Source of the DNA: an uncultured Eubacterium sp.
GTDB lineage: Bacteria > Bacillota > Clostridia > Lachnospirales > Lachnospiraceae
Assembly (NCBI GenBank): GCA_947642745.1
Contig: CANRTU010000034.1
Span: forward strand, 1-51,390
Direction of reading: 5' to 3'
Length of the DNA: 51,390 bases
The notes under the pieces are model-generated. The model did no database searches and was not told where the DNA came from. It saw only the letters and a list, made by a program, of their open reading frames with translations. Position 1 is the stretch's first letter. Every line of letters starts with the position of its first letter. Shown in pieces: positions 36,746-44,770 of the stretch. Position numbers and translations under genes: made by a program.

Positions 36746-38068
36746 TTATCCAAAGCACCGCCGGACTGCCGCTATCACAACATCCTGCTGCTCCTGCGTC
36801 ATTTTAATATCAGAAGGCAGGCAGAGCCCCCTCTTAAAAAGGTCTGTGGAAACACCTGTTTCATTACTTCCATAGATGCCGCCACCGGCCCCTTTCCCAT
36901 GTCCACCAGAAACGCTGACAAAGGCGTTCCCCTGATACAGCGGCTGAAGATGCATCGGTTTCCAGACCGGACGCCCTTCCGCATGGTACCTGTTTAGTGT
37001 TTCCAGTATTTCTGCCGGGCAGGACCTGCCAGGCTGCGGAAGGTAAAGCGCCCGGTCTGCGGATCTTACCATTTCCGTCATGGCCTGCGGCCCGGTCAGT
37101 ATACAGCTTAGCCAGTAATTGGGCATGCTGGTATCTTCCGCCGGATTCATTCTGACCGGCAGATCCTCAAATCCCGCCCGATAGCGTTCATAAATCTCTT
37201 TTTTTCTGCGGATATGCTCTCCGATATATTCCCACTGCCCCCGGATCACACCCGCAATCACATTGGAAATACGATAGTTGTATCCCAGTTCCCTGTGTTC
37301 ATACCAGGGTGCGTCTTCTCTGCTCTGGGTACTCCACTTCCTGGCCAGACGGGCGCTTTCTTCTTCATTTACAAGCAGCATACCGCCTCCGGAGCCTGTT
37401 ATGATTTTGTTGCCATTAAAACTAAGGACAGCATAATCACCAAAAGAACCGGTCTGACGGCCCCTTACAGATGCCCCCAGGGATTCTGCCGCATCTTCAA
37501 TCAGCAGCGCCTGATGGCTGTCGCATATCTGTCTGATGCGCTCCACCTTCGCCGGCGTACCATAAAGGTGGGCCAGTATGACCAGCCTGACTTGCGGATA
37601 CAGCTCAAAAGCCCGTTCCAGCGCCTCCGGGTCCATGTTCCAGGTCCCATACTCGCTGTCTATAAATACCGGCTCCCCGCCTTCATAAACCACAGGATTT
37701 ACAGTGGCCGCAAAGGTCAGATCCGAACAGAATACCCGCCTGCCGCAGAGCGACGCTCCGGTTCCTTTTCCATCCGGCGTACGGACTCCCGTGGACGACT
37801 GGTATAGTTTTTTCGCCGCAAGCTTTACCGCCAGATGCAGGGCCGCTGTACCGCAGGAAAGGGCGACCGCATGGGCAGCGCCGGTATAGCTGGCAGCCAG
37901 CCGCTCGATATCGTCAATATTTTCTCCCGCCGTGGTCATCCAGCCGGATTCATAAGCCTTCTGAATATAATCCGGTTCTGTTCCGTGCATTGTGGGAGAA
38001 GCTAATAAAGCCCATTGTTTCATGGGCAAAAGTTCCGGCTCTTTTGGATCATGTGTAAAATCAAACAT
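36746..38068 (-). CDS. DegT/DnrJ/EryC1 aminotransferase (PglE/EpsN-like)
   Basis: PLP-dependent aminotransferase of about 440 residues, placing an amino group on a UDP-4-keto sugar. AVALSCGTAALHLAV is near residue 70, LIEDAAESLGA near 190, and SFNGNKIITGSGGGMLLV near 215 carries the PLP-binding lysine. The ATG at 38068 follows AAAGAG by 7 nt; the frame is open to 38203 without a better site. It is the first gene of the polysaccharide locus. The 4,6-dehydratase (PglF/EpsC type) that would supply its substrate is not in the window. Confidence 0.9.
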   Translation of the reverse strand: MFDFTHDPKEPELLPMKQWALLASPTMHGTEPDYIQKAYESGWMTTAGENIDDIERLAASYTGAAHAVALSCGTAALHLAVKLAAKKLYQSSTGVRTPDGKGTGASLCGRRVFCSDLTFAATVNPVVYEGGEPVFIDSEYGTWNMDPEALERAFELYPQVRLVILAHLYGTPAKVERIRQICDSHQALLIEDAAESLGASVRGRQTGSFGDYAVLSFNGNKIITGSGGGMLLVNEEESARLARKWSTQSREDAPWYEHRELGYNYRISNVIAGVIRGQWEYIGEHIRRKKEIYERYRAGFEDLPVRMNPAEDTSMPNYWLSCILTGPQAMTEMVRSADRALYLPQPGRSCPAEILETLNRYHAEGRPVWKPMHLQPLYQGNAFVSVSGGHGKGAGGGIYGSNETGVSTDLFKRGLCLPSDIKMTQEQQDVVIAAVRRCFG

Positions 38069-38387
38069 TGTTCTGCTCTTTTCTCGTCTGGTGAATATGA
38101 ATGCGGCCTGTCCTGAATTTTTGCATGGCTTCGCCATACACACCGGATTTTCGCTTTCCTGCTGTGTCTGATATGGAGCCGGGAACCGGAAATAATCCGG
38201 CAAAATCGTCCCACGCTCCCGTTATATCATATTCCATCAGATTTCCGTGCCCACGCTGCAGAAATCTCTGGAATAATCTTCATGAAATAAACTTTATATA
38301 ATAAACTTCTTAAAACAAACTTCTTAAAATATTTTTTGTATGTTATAGATCTGAAAACGGACGGAATCATTACTTTCAGTCACTGGT
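38069..38387 (-). other. Upstream region of the polysaccharide locus
   Basis: About 320 bp between the XRE regulator and the first polysaccharide gene. It holds four 14-bp tandem repeats (38274-38329) in an AT-rich block. The operon promoter should lie here on the minus strand, with several AT-rich -10-like candidates; I could not choose one. Confidence 0.5.
38274..38329. repeat. Four 14-bp tandem repeats (operator-like array)
   Basis: Units on the plus strand: TAATCTTCATGAAA, TAAACTTTATATAA, TAAACTTCTTAAAA and CAAACTTCTTAAAA, head to tail without spacers. Units 3 and 4 differ at one base. The array lies about 200 bp upstream of the first gene of the polysaccharide locus and 58 bp past the XRE gene. 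Spacing near one and a third helix turns fits cooperative binding by a regulator. Confidence 0.6.
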
Positions 38388-38723
38388 TCACGTGCCGCTC
38401 ATAATCTGCGCCACTGACTTCATAATCTTTGCATAAATCTCATAACTGTCTGCATCCCTGCATCCCGACTGGTTCCACATGCCATATAGGCTGGCGTCTG
38501 TCGGGTCCGGTATGCCCCACAGCAGTTCGTCGGCCCCGGTCTGCAGTATTCCGCAGATACACGCAAATGTATCCATGCTCATAATCCGTGTTCCCCGCTC
38601 AATATGCCCCATAAAAGACATGCTGATGCCACACTTCTCTGCCAGGGTCCCCTGGGACCATCCTTTTGCCTTGCGGACCTGACGGATTCTCTGTCCGATT
38701 TTTTTATAGTCCAGTTCCTTCAT
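38388..38723 (-). CDS. XRE-family transcriptional regulator
   Basis: DNA-binding protein of 111 residues. Residues about 5-60 are a Cro/CI-type helix-turn-helix: IGQRIRQVRKAKGWSQGTLAEKCGISMSF as helices 1-3 with the recognition helix following (MSFMGHIERG). The C-terminal half has no known domain. The ATG at 38723 follows GGGGGTG by 6 nt. It is on the same strand as, and just upstream of, the polysaccharide locus, so it may control it through the repeat array at 38274-38329. Confidence 0.85.
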   Translation of the reverse strand: MKELDYKKIGQRIRQVRKAKGWSQGTLAEKCGISMSFMGHIERGTRIMSMDTFACICGILQTGADELLWGIPDPTDASLYGMWNQSGCRDADSYEIYAKIMKSVAQIMSGT

Positions 38724-39506
38724 ATACCGCACCCCCTTACTGGTACCGCAAATACCATAATCCGTATCCGTAAATACTTATCTGCTACTGACAGTACAGA
38801 CTGGTACAACTACTACAGTTTTAATTTACATACAGTAATAACTTCAGGTACTGGCTGATGACGCCGCCCGGACACGGGCAGGTTCTGGTATTTCAGGCCG
38901 GATACTGTAATCAGTATTTTGTGAATAATGCCAGCAGGCACAACATTTTGTTATAAAAAGTTGTGCGTAATCCGGCTGTACTTTGCCGTCCGCAGACAGA
39001 ATCATCTGCTTTCCCGCCGGTATCAAACCTTCCAGTCTGTGACCGGTCTTTTCTGATCGCACAGACTTCTGATACAGGATGTATTTCTGGTACATATCCG
39101 GACTATCATAAAATGCATCTGATACATTCCCGTATCTTTTGTCCTGGCTGTCAGAGTTATGGCTTTCATATTAGTTGTTTTTGTAAATATTTTCTAAAAT
39201 GGAGGAAAATTAGAAAGAATATTTCGGCACAATTGTCTAAAATCGAAATAAGAGTTGCAAAATAAATCAGGATCATGTAAAATACTTATTGTTAACATTT
39301 TATAACAAAATGTTGTCATTGGTACATATTATATCTGCGACATCAGCTTTTTCTATCTTATTATAGTACCATTCTATCACACCCGGGCTGCCGCTGGTCA
39401 GAAGAACCCCGCCGGCACGTCTGTCACAGTTTATAAAATATTCCTGATACTTAAAACCAGTCCCCGGCACCCGCATCCCCGCAAACAGGATGATAGAAGC
39501 GGCAGT
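38724..39506. other. Gene-poor region with degraded sequence
   Basis: Nearly 800 bp without a credible gene. Two minus-strand frames (38844-39095 and 39300-39515) have no ribosome site and no family resemblance. The main structure is the 19-bp inverted repeat pair at 38940 and 39298. Confidence 0.5.
38940..39316. repeat. 377-bp segment bounded by perfect 19-bp inverted repeats
   Basis: ACAACATTTTGTTATAAAA (38940-38958) and its exact complement TTTTATAACAAAATGTTGT (39298-39316). Each repeat is itself part of a near-palindrome: ACAAC and GTTGT flank the left one, and AACATTTT and AAAATGTT (39294-39314) form the right one. They could be the ends of a small non-autonomous element or two operators for one dimeric protein. 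Confidence 0.55.
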
Positions 39507-40180
39507 TATTAACAAATACTTAATTACTGCTGCTGATGGGAAAAAATATAAATCAAATCACTACAATCTTCAAGTCATTATTGCTGTTGGATTTAAAGTA
39601 AATAATGAGCGTGAGCGCAGTTCCGTAAACGGGCAGGGCAGATTGTGAAAGACTATACGATTCAAGGCTGGACAATGGATATTGAGCGTTTAAAAAAAGG
39701 CACTTTGTTTACATATGAATATTTTGACCGTCAGTTAGAAAATATTCGGGAAATCCGGCTTTCTGAAAGAAAATTTTATCAGAAGGTAACTGACTTATAT
39801 GCCACAGCTTTTGATTGTGATAAAGACGCTAAAACCACAAGAACCTTTTTCAAATCAGATTACAAAACAAAATGCATTACGCTACCCATAGACATACAGC
39901 GGCGGAACTTATTGTAGAGCGTGCTGACGCACACAGAAAGAACATATGGGATTGACTTCGTGGGAAAGAACGCCATATACCAATGAGCATGGAGAATTGG
40001 GCAAAACGTCCGGATGGCTTTCCTGAATTTAACGGTACGGAAATACTGACTGGTCCTGGCAGGATAAGTGCAGAACAAGCCAGATTGTATGCCGATACGG
40101 AATTTGAAAAATATCGTATGATACAAGACAGACTTTTCATGTCCGATTATGATAAATTTATGTTTTTCCATAAATAATAA
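39507..40180 (+). pseudogene. Broken rhuM-like (RhuM family virulence protein) gene
   Basis: Pieces of a RhuM-family protein lie in order but in different frames. 39511-39617 reads NKYLITAADGKKYKSNHYN and VGFKVNNER. A 1-nt loss shifts the frame, and 39618-39870 continues QFRKRAGQIVKDYTIQGW and SERKFYQKVTDLYATAFD. A further shift gives HYATHRHTAAELIVERADAH (39872 on), stopping at 39953. The tail, NGTEILTGPGRISAEQARLY to the stop at 40177, resumes after a stretch where the family's central segment is missing. The N-terminus is also absent. Confidence 0.75.
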
Positions 40181-40228
40181 TATAAATATCATTTAAAAAT
40201 TCAGGAATAAAACTTTATCATCCGGCAC

Positions 40229-40297
40229 ATACCACAATGCCATGAAACGATTCATTCATTTGCCATTTTGATGCCACATTCCTGTAATCTGTGGTAT
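40229..40297. promoter_or_regulatory. Promoter of the two-component operon, flanked by inverted 8-mers
   Basis: A good -35/-10 pair, TTGCCA (40260-40265) and TGTAAT (40283-40288) with a 17-nt spacer, lies 44 nt before the response regulator start. It is flanked by ATACCACA (40229-40236) and its complement TGTGGTAT (40290-40297), which may be regulator sites. Confidence 0.5.
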
Positions 40298-40332
40298 CAT
40301 ATGATAAAACCCGGAAACTGGAGGAACGTGCC

Positions 40333-41046
40333 TTGATTCATATATTAATTGTAGAAGATGAAAAACCGATATCCAATCTGATCAGACTCAGTCTGAAAAA
40401 TTCCGGCTATCATTGTGACTGCGCCTATGACGGCGCAAAAGCCGCTGATATGATCGAAGATAACTGTTATGACCTGATCCTTTTAGATGTGATGCTGCCA
40501 AACGTAGACGGCTTTGAGCTTATGGAATATATCCGTCCGCTGGAAATCCCCGTAATATTTATTACGGCGAAAAATTCAGTCCGGGACAAAGTAAAAGGAC
40601 TGCGGATGGGCGCTGAAGACTATATTGTAAAGCCTTTTGAAATAGCGGAGCTGCTGGCACGGGTGGACGTGGTCTTAAGACGCTATAACAAAACCGCTGA
40701 AGTGTTTAACCTTGCCGGACTCATCATTGATACCAGATCCAGGAAAGTCACCAGGGACAACGAGGAAATCGCCCTTACGCCAAAGGAATATGAACTGTTA
40801 TTATTATTTGCGCAAAATCCAAATACCGCTCTGTACCGTGAAACTATTTACGAGCGTATCTGGGGCAGGGAATTTGTCTACGGCAGCAAGACCGTGGATC
40901 TGCACATCCAGCGCCTGCGCAAAAAAACCCGCCTGGATAAAGAGCTGCAGGCAGTCAGTAAAGTCGGATACCGTCTGGAAACCGGAGAACATTGTGCAGG
41001 ACATGGAGGGACAAAATCCCGGGACGCCATGGAGGACCGTTTATGA
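40333..41046 (+). CDS. OmpR-family response regulator
   Basis: Protein of 237 residues. The receiver domain (1-120) has the acidic pair in LIVEDE, phospho-acceptor Asp52 in LLDVMLPNVDGFE, and Lys in DYIVKPFE. The winged-helix DNA-binding domain (130-225) ends with GSKTVDLHIQRLRKKT and VGYRLE. The TTG at 40333 was chosen because GGAGG lies 8 nt before it and LIHILIVEDE is the usual start of the domain. The stop codon overlaps the kinase start (ATGA). It probably controls its own operon and the VanY-like gene downstream. Confidence 0.93.
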   Translation: MIHILIVEDEKPISNLIRLSLKNSGYHCDCAYDGAKAADMIEDNCYDLILLDVMLPNVDGFELMEYIRPLEIPVIFITAKNSVRDKVKGLRMGAEDYIVKPFEIAELLARVDVVLRRYNKTAEVFNLAGLIIDTRSRKVTRDNEEIALTPKEYELLLLFAQNPNTALYRETIYERIWGREFVYGSKTVDLHIQRLRKKTRLDKELQAVSKVGYRLETGEHCAGHGGTKSRDAMEDRL

Positions 41047-42443
41047 AATTCCGCCTCAAAATTACCTGCTGTATGATTATTCTCATGGCCCTTTGTTTTG
41101 GCGCCGGCAGCAGCGTACTCATATCCACTTCCTTTAAAAACTCCCTGCGTCAGGAAAAACAGAGCGCAAGAAAATCTTACCGTATGGTTCTGAACACCCT
41201 GCAGGTCGTGAACAATCTGGACCAGCTGAGTGATAAAAATGACATATCAAAAATCCTGGAACAGCTTTCCTCCAGAGGTACTTTCTGGGCGGCGCTCCAG
41301 CTTCATACAGTTTCAGATACCCTGTATTCCCAGGGTACGGCCGCCCCGTATTTTGTGGATCTGGGCAGCCGCACTGATAACACCCACCTGGCGGGCACTA
41401 TCTTTACTGTACCGGATACCACCTGTTATCTCCAGCTTTCCGGTTCCTTTTCTGTTGGAAAGACGGAATTTCTGCTGGATATAGCATACGACATTTCTTC
41501 CATTTATGAAACACGGCTTCAGCAGCAGCATACGTACCGGCAGGTATTTATCGGACTTCTTGTAACCTGCGCCTTTTTTTCCTATATACTTGCCTATTTT
41601 CTGACCAGGCCCCTGGCACGTCTGTCCAGGGCATCCAGGGAGATTGCCTGTGGTAATTACGACTACCGCAGCAATATACAAAGCAGTGATGAAGTCAGCG
41701 CTGTTTCCAGGGATTTTGACCTGATGGCGGAACATTTACAGGACAGTATTGAAGAACTGCATGAAACGATGGAACAGCAGAATCTGTTTATAGAAAATTT
41801 TACCCATGAACTAAAAACGCCCATGACCTCCATTATCGGATACGCAGACCTGCTAAGAAGCCAGACTCTGTCGCCGCAGGACCAGGCTGACGCCGCCGGT
41901 TATATTTTCTCTGAAGGTAAACGGCTGGAACATTTATCTTTAAAACTGCTGGATATTTTTGTATCAGAGCACACAAACCATCTGTTTACAGAAGTATCTC
42001 CGGCGGATATTATCGCAGATTTTGTCAGTCATTTACAGCCGGGGCTTGCCCCGGAAAAGATTGATCTGACTTATGAGTGCGAGAGCGGCCGCTGCAGACT
42101 GGACACGGACCTGTTTGGCTCCCTGCTGGTCAATCTGATTGAAAACGCAAGGAAGGCGCTGCCAGAAGGAGGCTGTATCCTTGTAGGCTCGGTAATGACC
42201 GCTGCCGGATGCCGGCTGACGGTACAGGATAACGGAGGCGGTATACCCGCAAAAGCGTTGTCGCATATTACGGAAGCTTTCTATCGTGTGGACAAAGCCC
42301 GCTCAAGGGCACAGGGGGGAGCCGGTCTCGGACTGACACTTTGTAAAAAGATTGCGGAACTGCATCATGGAACCATTACGTTTGAAAGTATGGAAAACAG
42401 TGGTACTACTGTAACAGTAGAATTAAATGGAGGACGTGCATGA
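41043..42443 (+). CDS. Membrane sensor histidine kinase
   Basis: Protein of 466 residues. Transmembrane helix 1 is at about 8-28 (CCMIILMALCFGAGSSVLI), followed by an extracytoplasmic domain of about 130 residues and helix 2 (VFIGLLVTCAFFSYILAYFL). Then come a HAMP linker, HisKA with His255 in ENFTHELKTPM, and the ATPase domain with NLIENARKAL, DNGGGIP and GGAGLGLTLC. It starts within the regulator's stop codon (ATGA) after GGAGG. The accessory gene overlaps its own stop. A cell-envelope signal is likely, given the VanY-like gene that follows. Confidence 0.93.
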   Translation: MKFRLKITCCMIILMALCFGAGSSVLISTSFKNSLRQEKQSARKSYRMVLNTLQVVNNLDQLSDKNDISKILEQLSSRGTFWAALQLHTVSDTLYSQGTAAPYFVDLGSRTDNTHLAGTIFTVPDTTCYLQLSGSFSVGKTEFLLDIAYDISSIYETRLQQQHTYRQVFIGLLVTCAFFSYILAYFLTRPLARLSRASREIACGNYDYRSNIQSSDEVSAVSRDFDLMAEHLQDSIEELHETMEQQNLFIENFTHELKTPMTSIIGYADLLRSQTLSPQDQADAAGYIFSEGKRLEHLSLKLLDIFVSEHTNHLFTEVSPADIIADFVSHLQPGLAPEKIDLTYECESGRCRLDTDLFGSLLVNLIENARKALPEGGCILVGSVMTAAGCRLTVQDNGGGIPAKALSHITEAFYRVDKARSRAQGGAGLGLTLCKKIAELHHGTITFESMENSGTTVTVELNGGRA

Positions 42444-43354
42444 AAAAACCGATCACTACCTGTTTTTACCTGATTCTGACGTCTGCGGTTATTACGGCAG
42501 TTTTTTTCCTGCCCTCTGTCCTTTCCAGATATGAAGACCAGAAGATGTTCGCCAAAATCGAACAGACAGAAATTGAACCTGTAGAATTTTCCTATAGCTA
42601 CAGTCTGTTTGATACGTTAAATCTGCTTTCTGGCAGCTACTATACTGTAGAATATCCCTCCAATGGCGGCAGCCATACAGCGGATGAAATATGCGAGATT
42701 ACAGCGGATATATTTAAACGGATGAATCATTACGGCAAAAAAAACGGCCTGCTGTTTTTAAACACAGGGGATAAAATCATCGCCAAAAACGCTGTACTCC
42801 AGCTGGCTATTTCCAGCAATTACGATAATACGTCCGCCCCGGACGAAACCGCCAAAGCACCAGGATCAGATCAGACCGGTACGGATACCGGCACAGAATC
42901 CGCTACAGCCGCAACGGACAATTCCGTATCCACAGATGTTACCACAGCAGCCATCTGGCGCTGTCATCTTTACTCCGAATCCGGATATGTGGCTGAATTC
43001 CGAATTGATGATAAAAGCGGGAAAATAGCCGGCATCTTTTTATGGAAAAACCCGTACAGCTCACCGGACAATAGCGACTGGCCCGCAGAAGCACTTGAAA
43101 ATACGTTTCAGAAATTTTTTCAGAATTATTATGGAACGCATACAGAAATCTTTCCACTGGAAAAAACCATGGTCAGTGATACATCCACAGACGCAATTAC
43201 GGATAGTTCCGGCGCAGCTTCTTCCAAGGATGGTACCGCCGTACAGAATGCAGATATTTACCAGTCTACAAATCACATATATCTGACTGACGAATTTGGC
43301 AATACGGCCCGCATGATTATGAAAATTTCACCGGAATATGTCAGTCTGAATTAG
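42440..43354 (+). CDS. Membrane-anchored accessory protein of the two-component system, unknown function
   Basis: Protein of 304 residues with one N-terminal membrane helix (CFYLILTSAVITAVFFLPSVL) and no lipobox cysteine, so the rest is probably outside the cell. A Thr/Ser/Ala/Asp-rich linker (about 135-175) divides two small alpha-beta parts; a second such stretch lies near 250-275. It starts within the kinase stop codon (ATGA) and should be made with the kinase, possibly as a signal modulator. I do not recognise the family. Confidence 0.8.
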   Translation: MKKPITTCFYLILTSAVITAVFFLPSVLSRYEDQKMFAKIEQTEIEPVEFSYSYSLFDTLNLLSGSYYTVEYPSNGGSHTADEICEITADIFKRMNHYGKKNGLLFLNTGDKIIAKNAVLQLAISSNYDNTSAPDETAKAPGSDQTGTDTGTESATAATDNSVSTDVTTAAIWRCHLYSESGYVAEFRIDDKSGKIAGIFLWKNPYSSPDNSDWPAEALENTFQKFFQNYYGTHTEIFPLEKTMVSDTSTDAITDSSGAASSKDGTAVQNADIYQSTNHIYLTDEFGNTARMIMKISPEYVSLN

Positions 43355-43777
43355 CACCAGAGCGTGTCTGATTCATATCCGGCCGCTGCGCAAAACTATC
43401 TGAGTATATTCCATAAACACCGCCCCGCTCATTCATACTGCCACATGCCCGTGCGGATAAATTTGAAAACGATGCCAGTCTGATGCCGGAAACAGGTTCT
43501 TTCTTTGTCTGTATCAGTTATGATTACCCTTAACAGCAAAGAGACTTATGAATGTTACAAATTTATAATATGCTTTCCGGAAAAAAGCTTTCACGCATTC
43601 ATGCCGGAAAACACTCCGTGCGCAAACCCCTGCGATTGCACCGGAGAAGTTTAATTTAGAGGGGCTTTATCCGATAATGTAAAAAAAGTATAAAATATGC
43701 AGATTTCATACCCGGATTCAAAAAAATCCGCTATAATAGTACGAGTACCACACAGACAGAGAAAGAGAGGTATCTCC
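43355..43777. other. Intergenic region upstream of the carboxypeptidase gene
   Basis: About 420 bp without a gene. CCAGAGCGTGTCTGA near 43363 matches the end of the MITE-like repeats. TATAAT at 43732-43737 is preceded by an inverted repeat, CGGATT (43713-43718) and AATCCG (43725-43730), where the -35 box should lie; no TTGACA-like box is seen, which fits an activated promoter. Confidence 0.45.
43713..43737 (+). promoter_or_regulatory. Promoter -10 box with adjoining inverted repeat
   Basis: A consensus TATAAT (43732-43737) lies 40 nt before the carboxypeptidase start. Directly upstream is CGGATT, 6 nt, AATCCG (43713-43730). A regulator bound there would touch RNA polymerase; the response regulator upstream is a candidate. 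Confidence 0.45.
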
Positions 43778-44737
43778 ATGCACACACCTGAGAATTTGTA
43801 CTACCACCCACAGACTTCTCATGATAATTCCTCCTGTGAATTACAGGTTCATCCAATAAAATCCCAGCATTCCATTCCAGACAGCCAGCAGCCGCATTCC
43901 GGACATTCCGCCAGAAAAAGACGCCGCCTGCGCCAGTTCCAGTGGAAATGCGCCCTGAGCGCTTCCATTGTAATTCTCACGGCGGCCACCGGCGCCATGC
44001 TGTATCTGTTAAATACAAGTACAAATCCCCTGCAGAAAATTTCTTCCCCGTCCTATTTTTCTGATCTGGACAGCGGGCAGCAGGAATTATCCTCCGCCAG
44101 CGGACAGCGCCAGGGTAAGAAAACCGGCTCTGCCAGTATTCAGGAGGGCATTGTACATATTACTTCTTTTTCAGACGAATGGAACCTGATCCTTGTCAAT
44201 CCCTGGAATCCGGTACCGGACGACTACACCGTAAACCTGGTACCAGTACAGAGCGGACATTTCGTGGACGCACGCTGCTATCCCGATCTGCAGCGTATGC
44301 TGGATGACTGTAGTGAAGCCGGCCTGTATCCGCTGATCTGTTCGTCTTACCGTACACAACAGACACAGCAGGAATTGTTTGACGAACGGGTAGATGAACT
44401 GACTGCCCAGGGATATAAGCTCAAAAATGCTTATGAGATAGCCGCCACTTCTGTGGCAAACCCCGGCACAAGCGAACACCAGATTGGCCTGGCTGTAGAT
44501 ATCGTGGATAAAAATCACCAGCTGCTGGACCGCACCCAGGAAACTACACTGGTACAGCAATGGCTGATGGAAAACTGCTGGAAATATGGATTTATTCTGC
44601 GTTATCCCGACGGCACCAGCGACCTGACCGGAATTATTTACGAACCCTGGCATTACCGGTATGTGGGTAAAAAAGCCGCAAAAAAAATTCACAAACGTGG
44701 CATATGTCTGGAAGAATATCTGGCAGAACTGATGTGA
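43778..44737 (+). CDS. D-alanyl-D-alanine carboxypeptidase, VanY-like (M15B)
   Basis: Membrane-anchored zinc peptidase of 319 residues. A basic cytoplasmic N-terminus (about 1-70) precedes one membrane helix (SASIVILTAATGAMLYLL); the peptidase domain is outside. The M15 signature is SEHQIGLAVDIVD, with His and Asp as zinc ligands, and EPWHYRYVG with the catalytic Glu and third ligand. CSSYRTQQTQQELFDERV is the usual upstream stretch. It trims the terminal D-Ala of peptidoglycan stems. The ATG at 43778 follows GAGAGG by 7 nt. No vanHAX or vanS-type ligase gene is present, so glycopeptide resistance is not indicated. Confidence 0.9.
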   Translation: MHTPENLYYHPQTSHDNSSCELQVHPIKSQHSIPDSQQPHSGHSARKRRRLRQFQWKCALSASIVILTAATGAMLYLLNTSTNPLQKISSPSYFSDLDSGQQELSSASGQRQGKKTGSASIQEGIVHITSFSDEWNLILVNPWNPVPDDYTVNLVPVQSGHFVDARCYPDLQRMLDDCSEAGLYPLICSSYRTQQTQQELFDERVDELTAQGYKLKNAYEIAATSVANPGTSEHQIGLAVDIVDKNHQLLDRTQETTLVQQWLMENCWKYGFILRYPDGTSDLTGIIYEPWHYRYVGKKAAKKIHKRGICLEEYLAELM

Positions 44738-44745
44738 GCCGTTCC

Positions 44746-44770
44746 CCCGGGCCATTTATGGGCCCGGAGG
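44746..44770. other. GC-rich hairpin between convergent genes
   Basis: CCGGGCC and GGCCCGG pair around a 7-nt loop, just past the carboxypeptidase stop and overlapping the last codons of the helicase. No T-run follows on either strand, so it is at best a weak bidirectional terminator. Confidence 0.35.

Noticed and set aside
38274..38329. CRISPR array
   Set aside because: The 14-bp units are head to tail with no spacers and no cas genes are nearby.
39300..39515. Small minus-strand gene
   Set aside because: No ribosome site, overlaps the inverted repeat and the rhuM remnant, and its product resembles nothing I know.
43778..44737. Glycopeptide resistance cluster
   Set aside because: A VanY-like peptidase and two-component system are present, but no vanH, vanA-type ligase or vanX.
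44746..44770. Intrinsic terminator between convergent genes
   Set aside because: The stem is strong but no T-run follows on either strand, so it was listed only as a hairpin.
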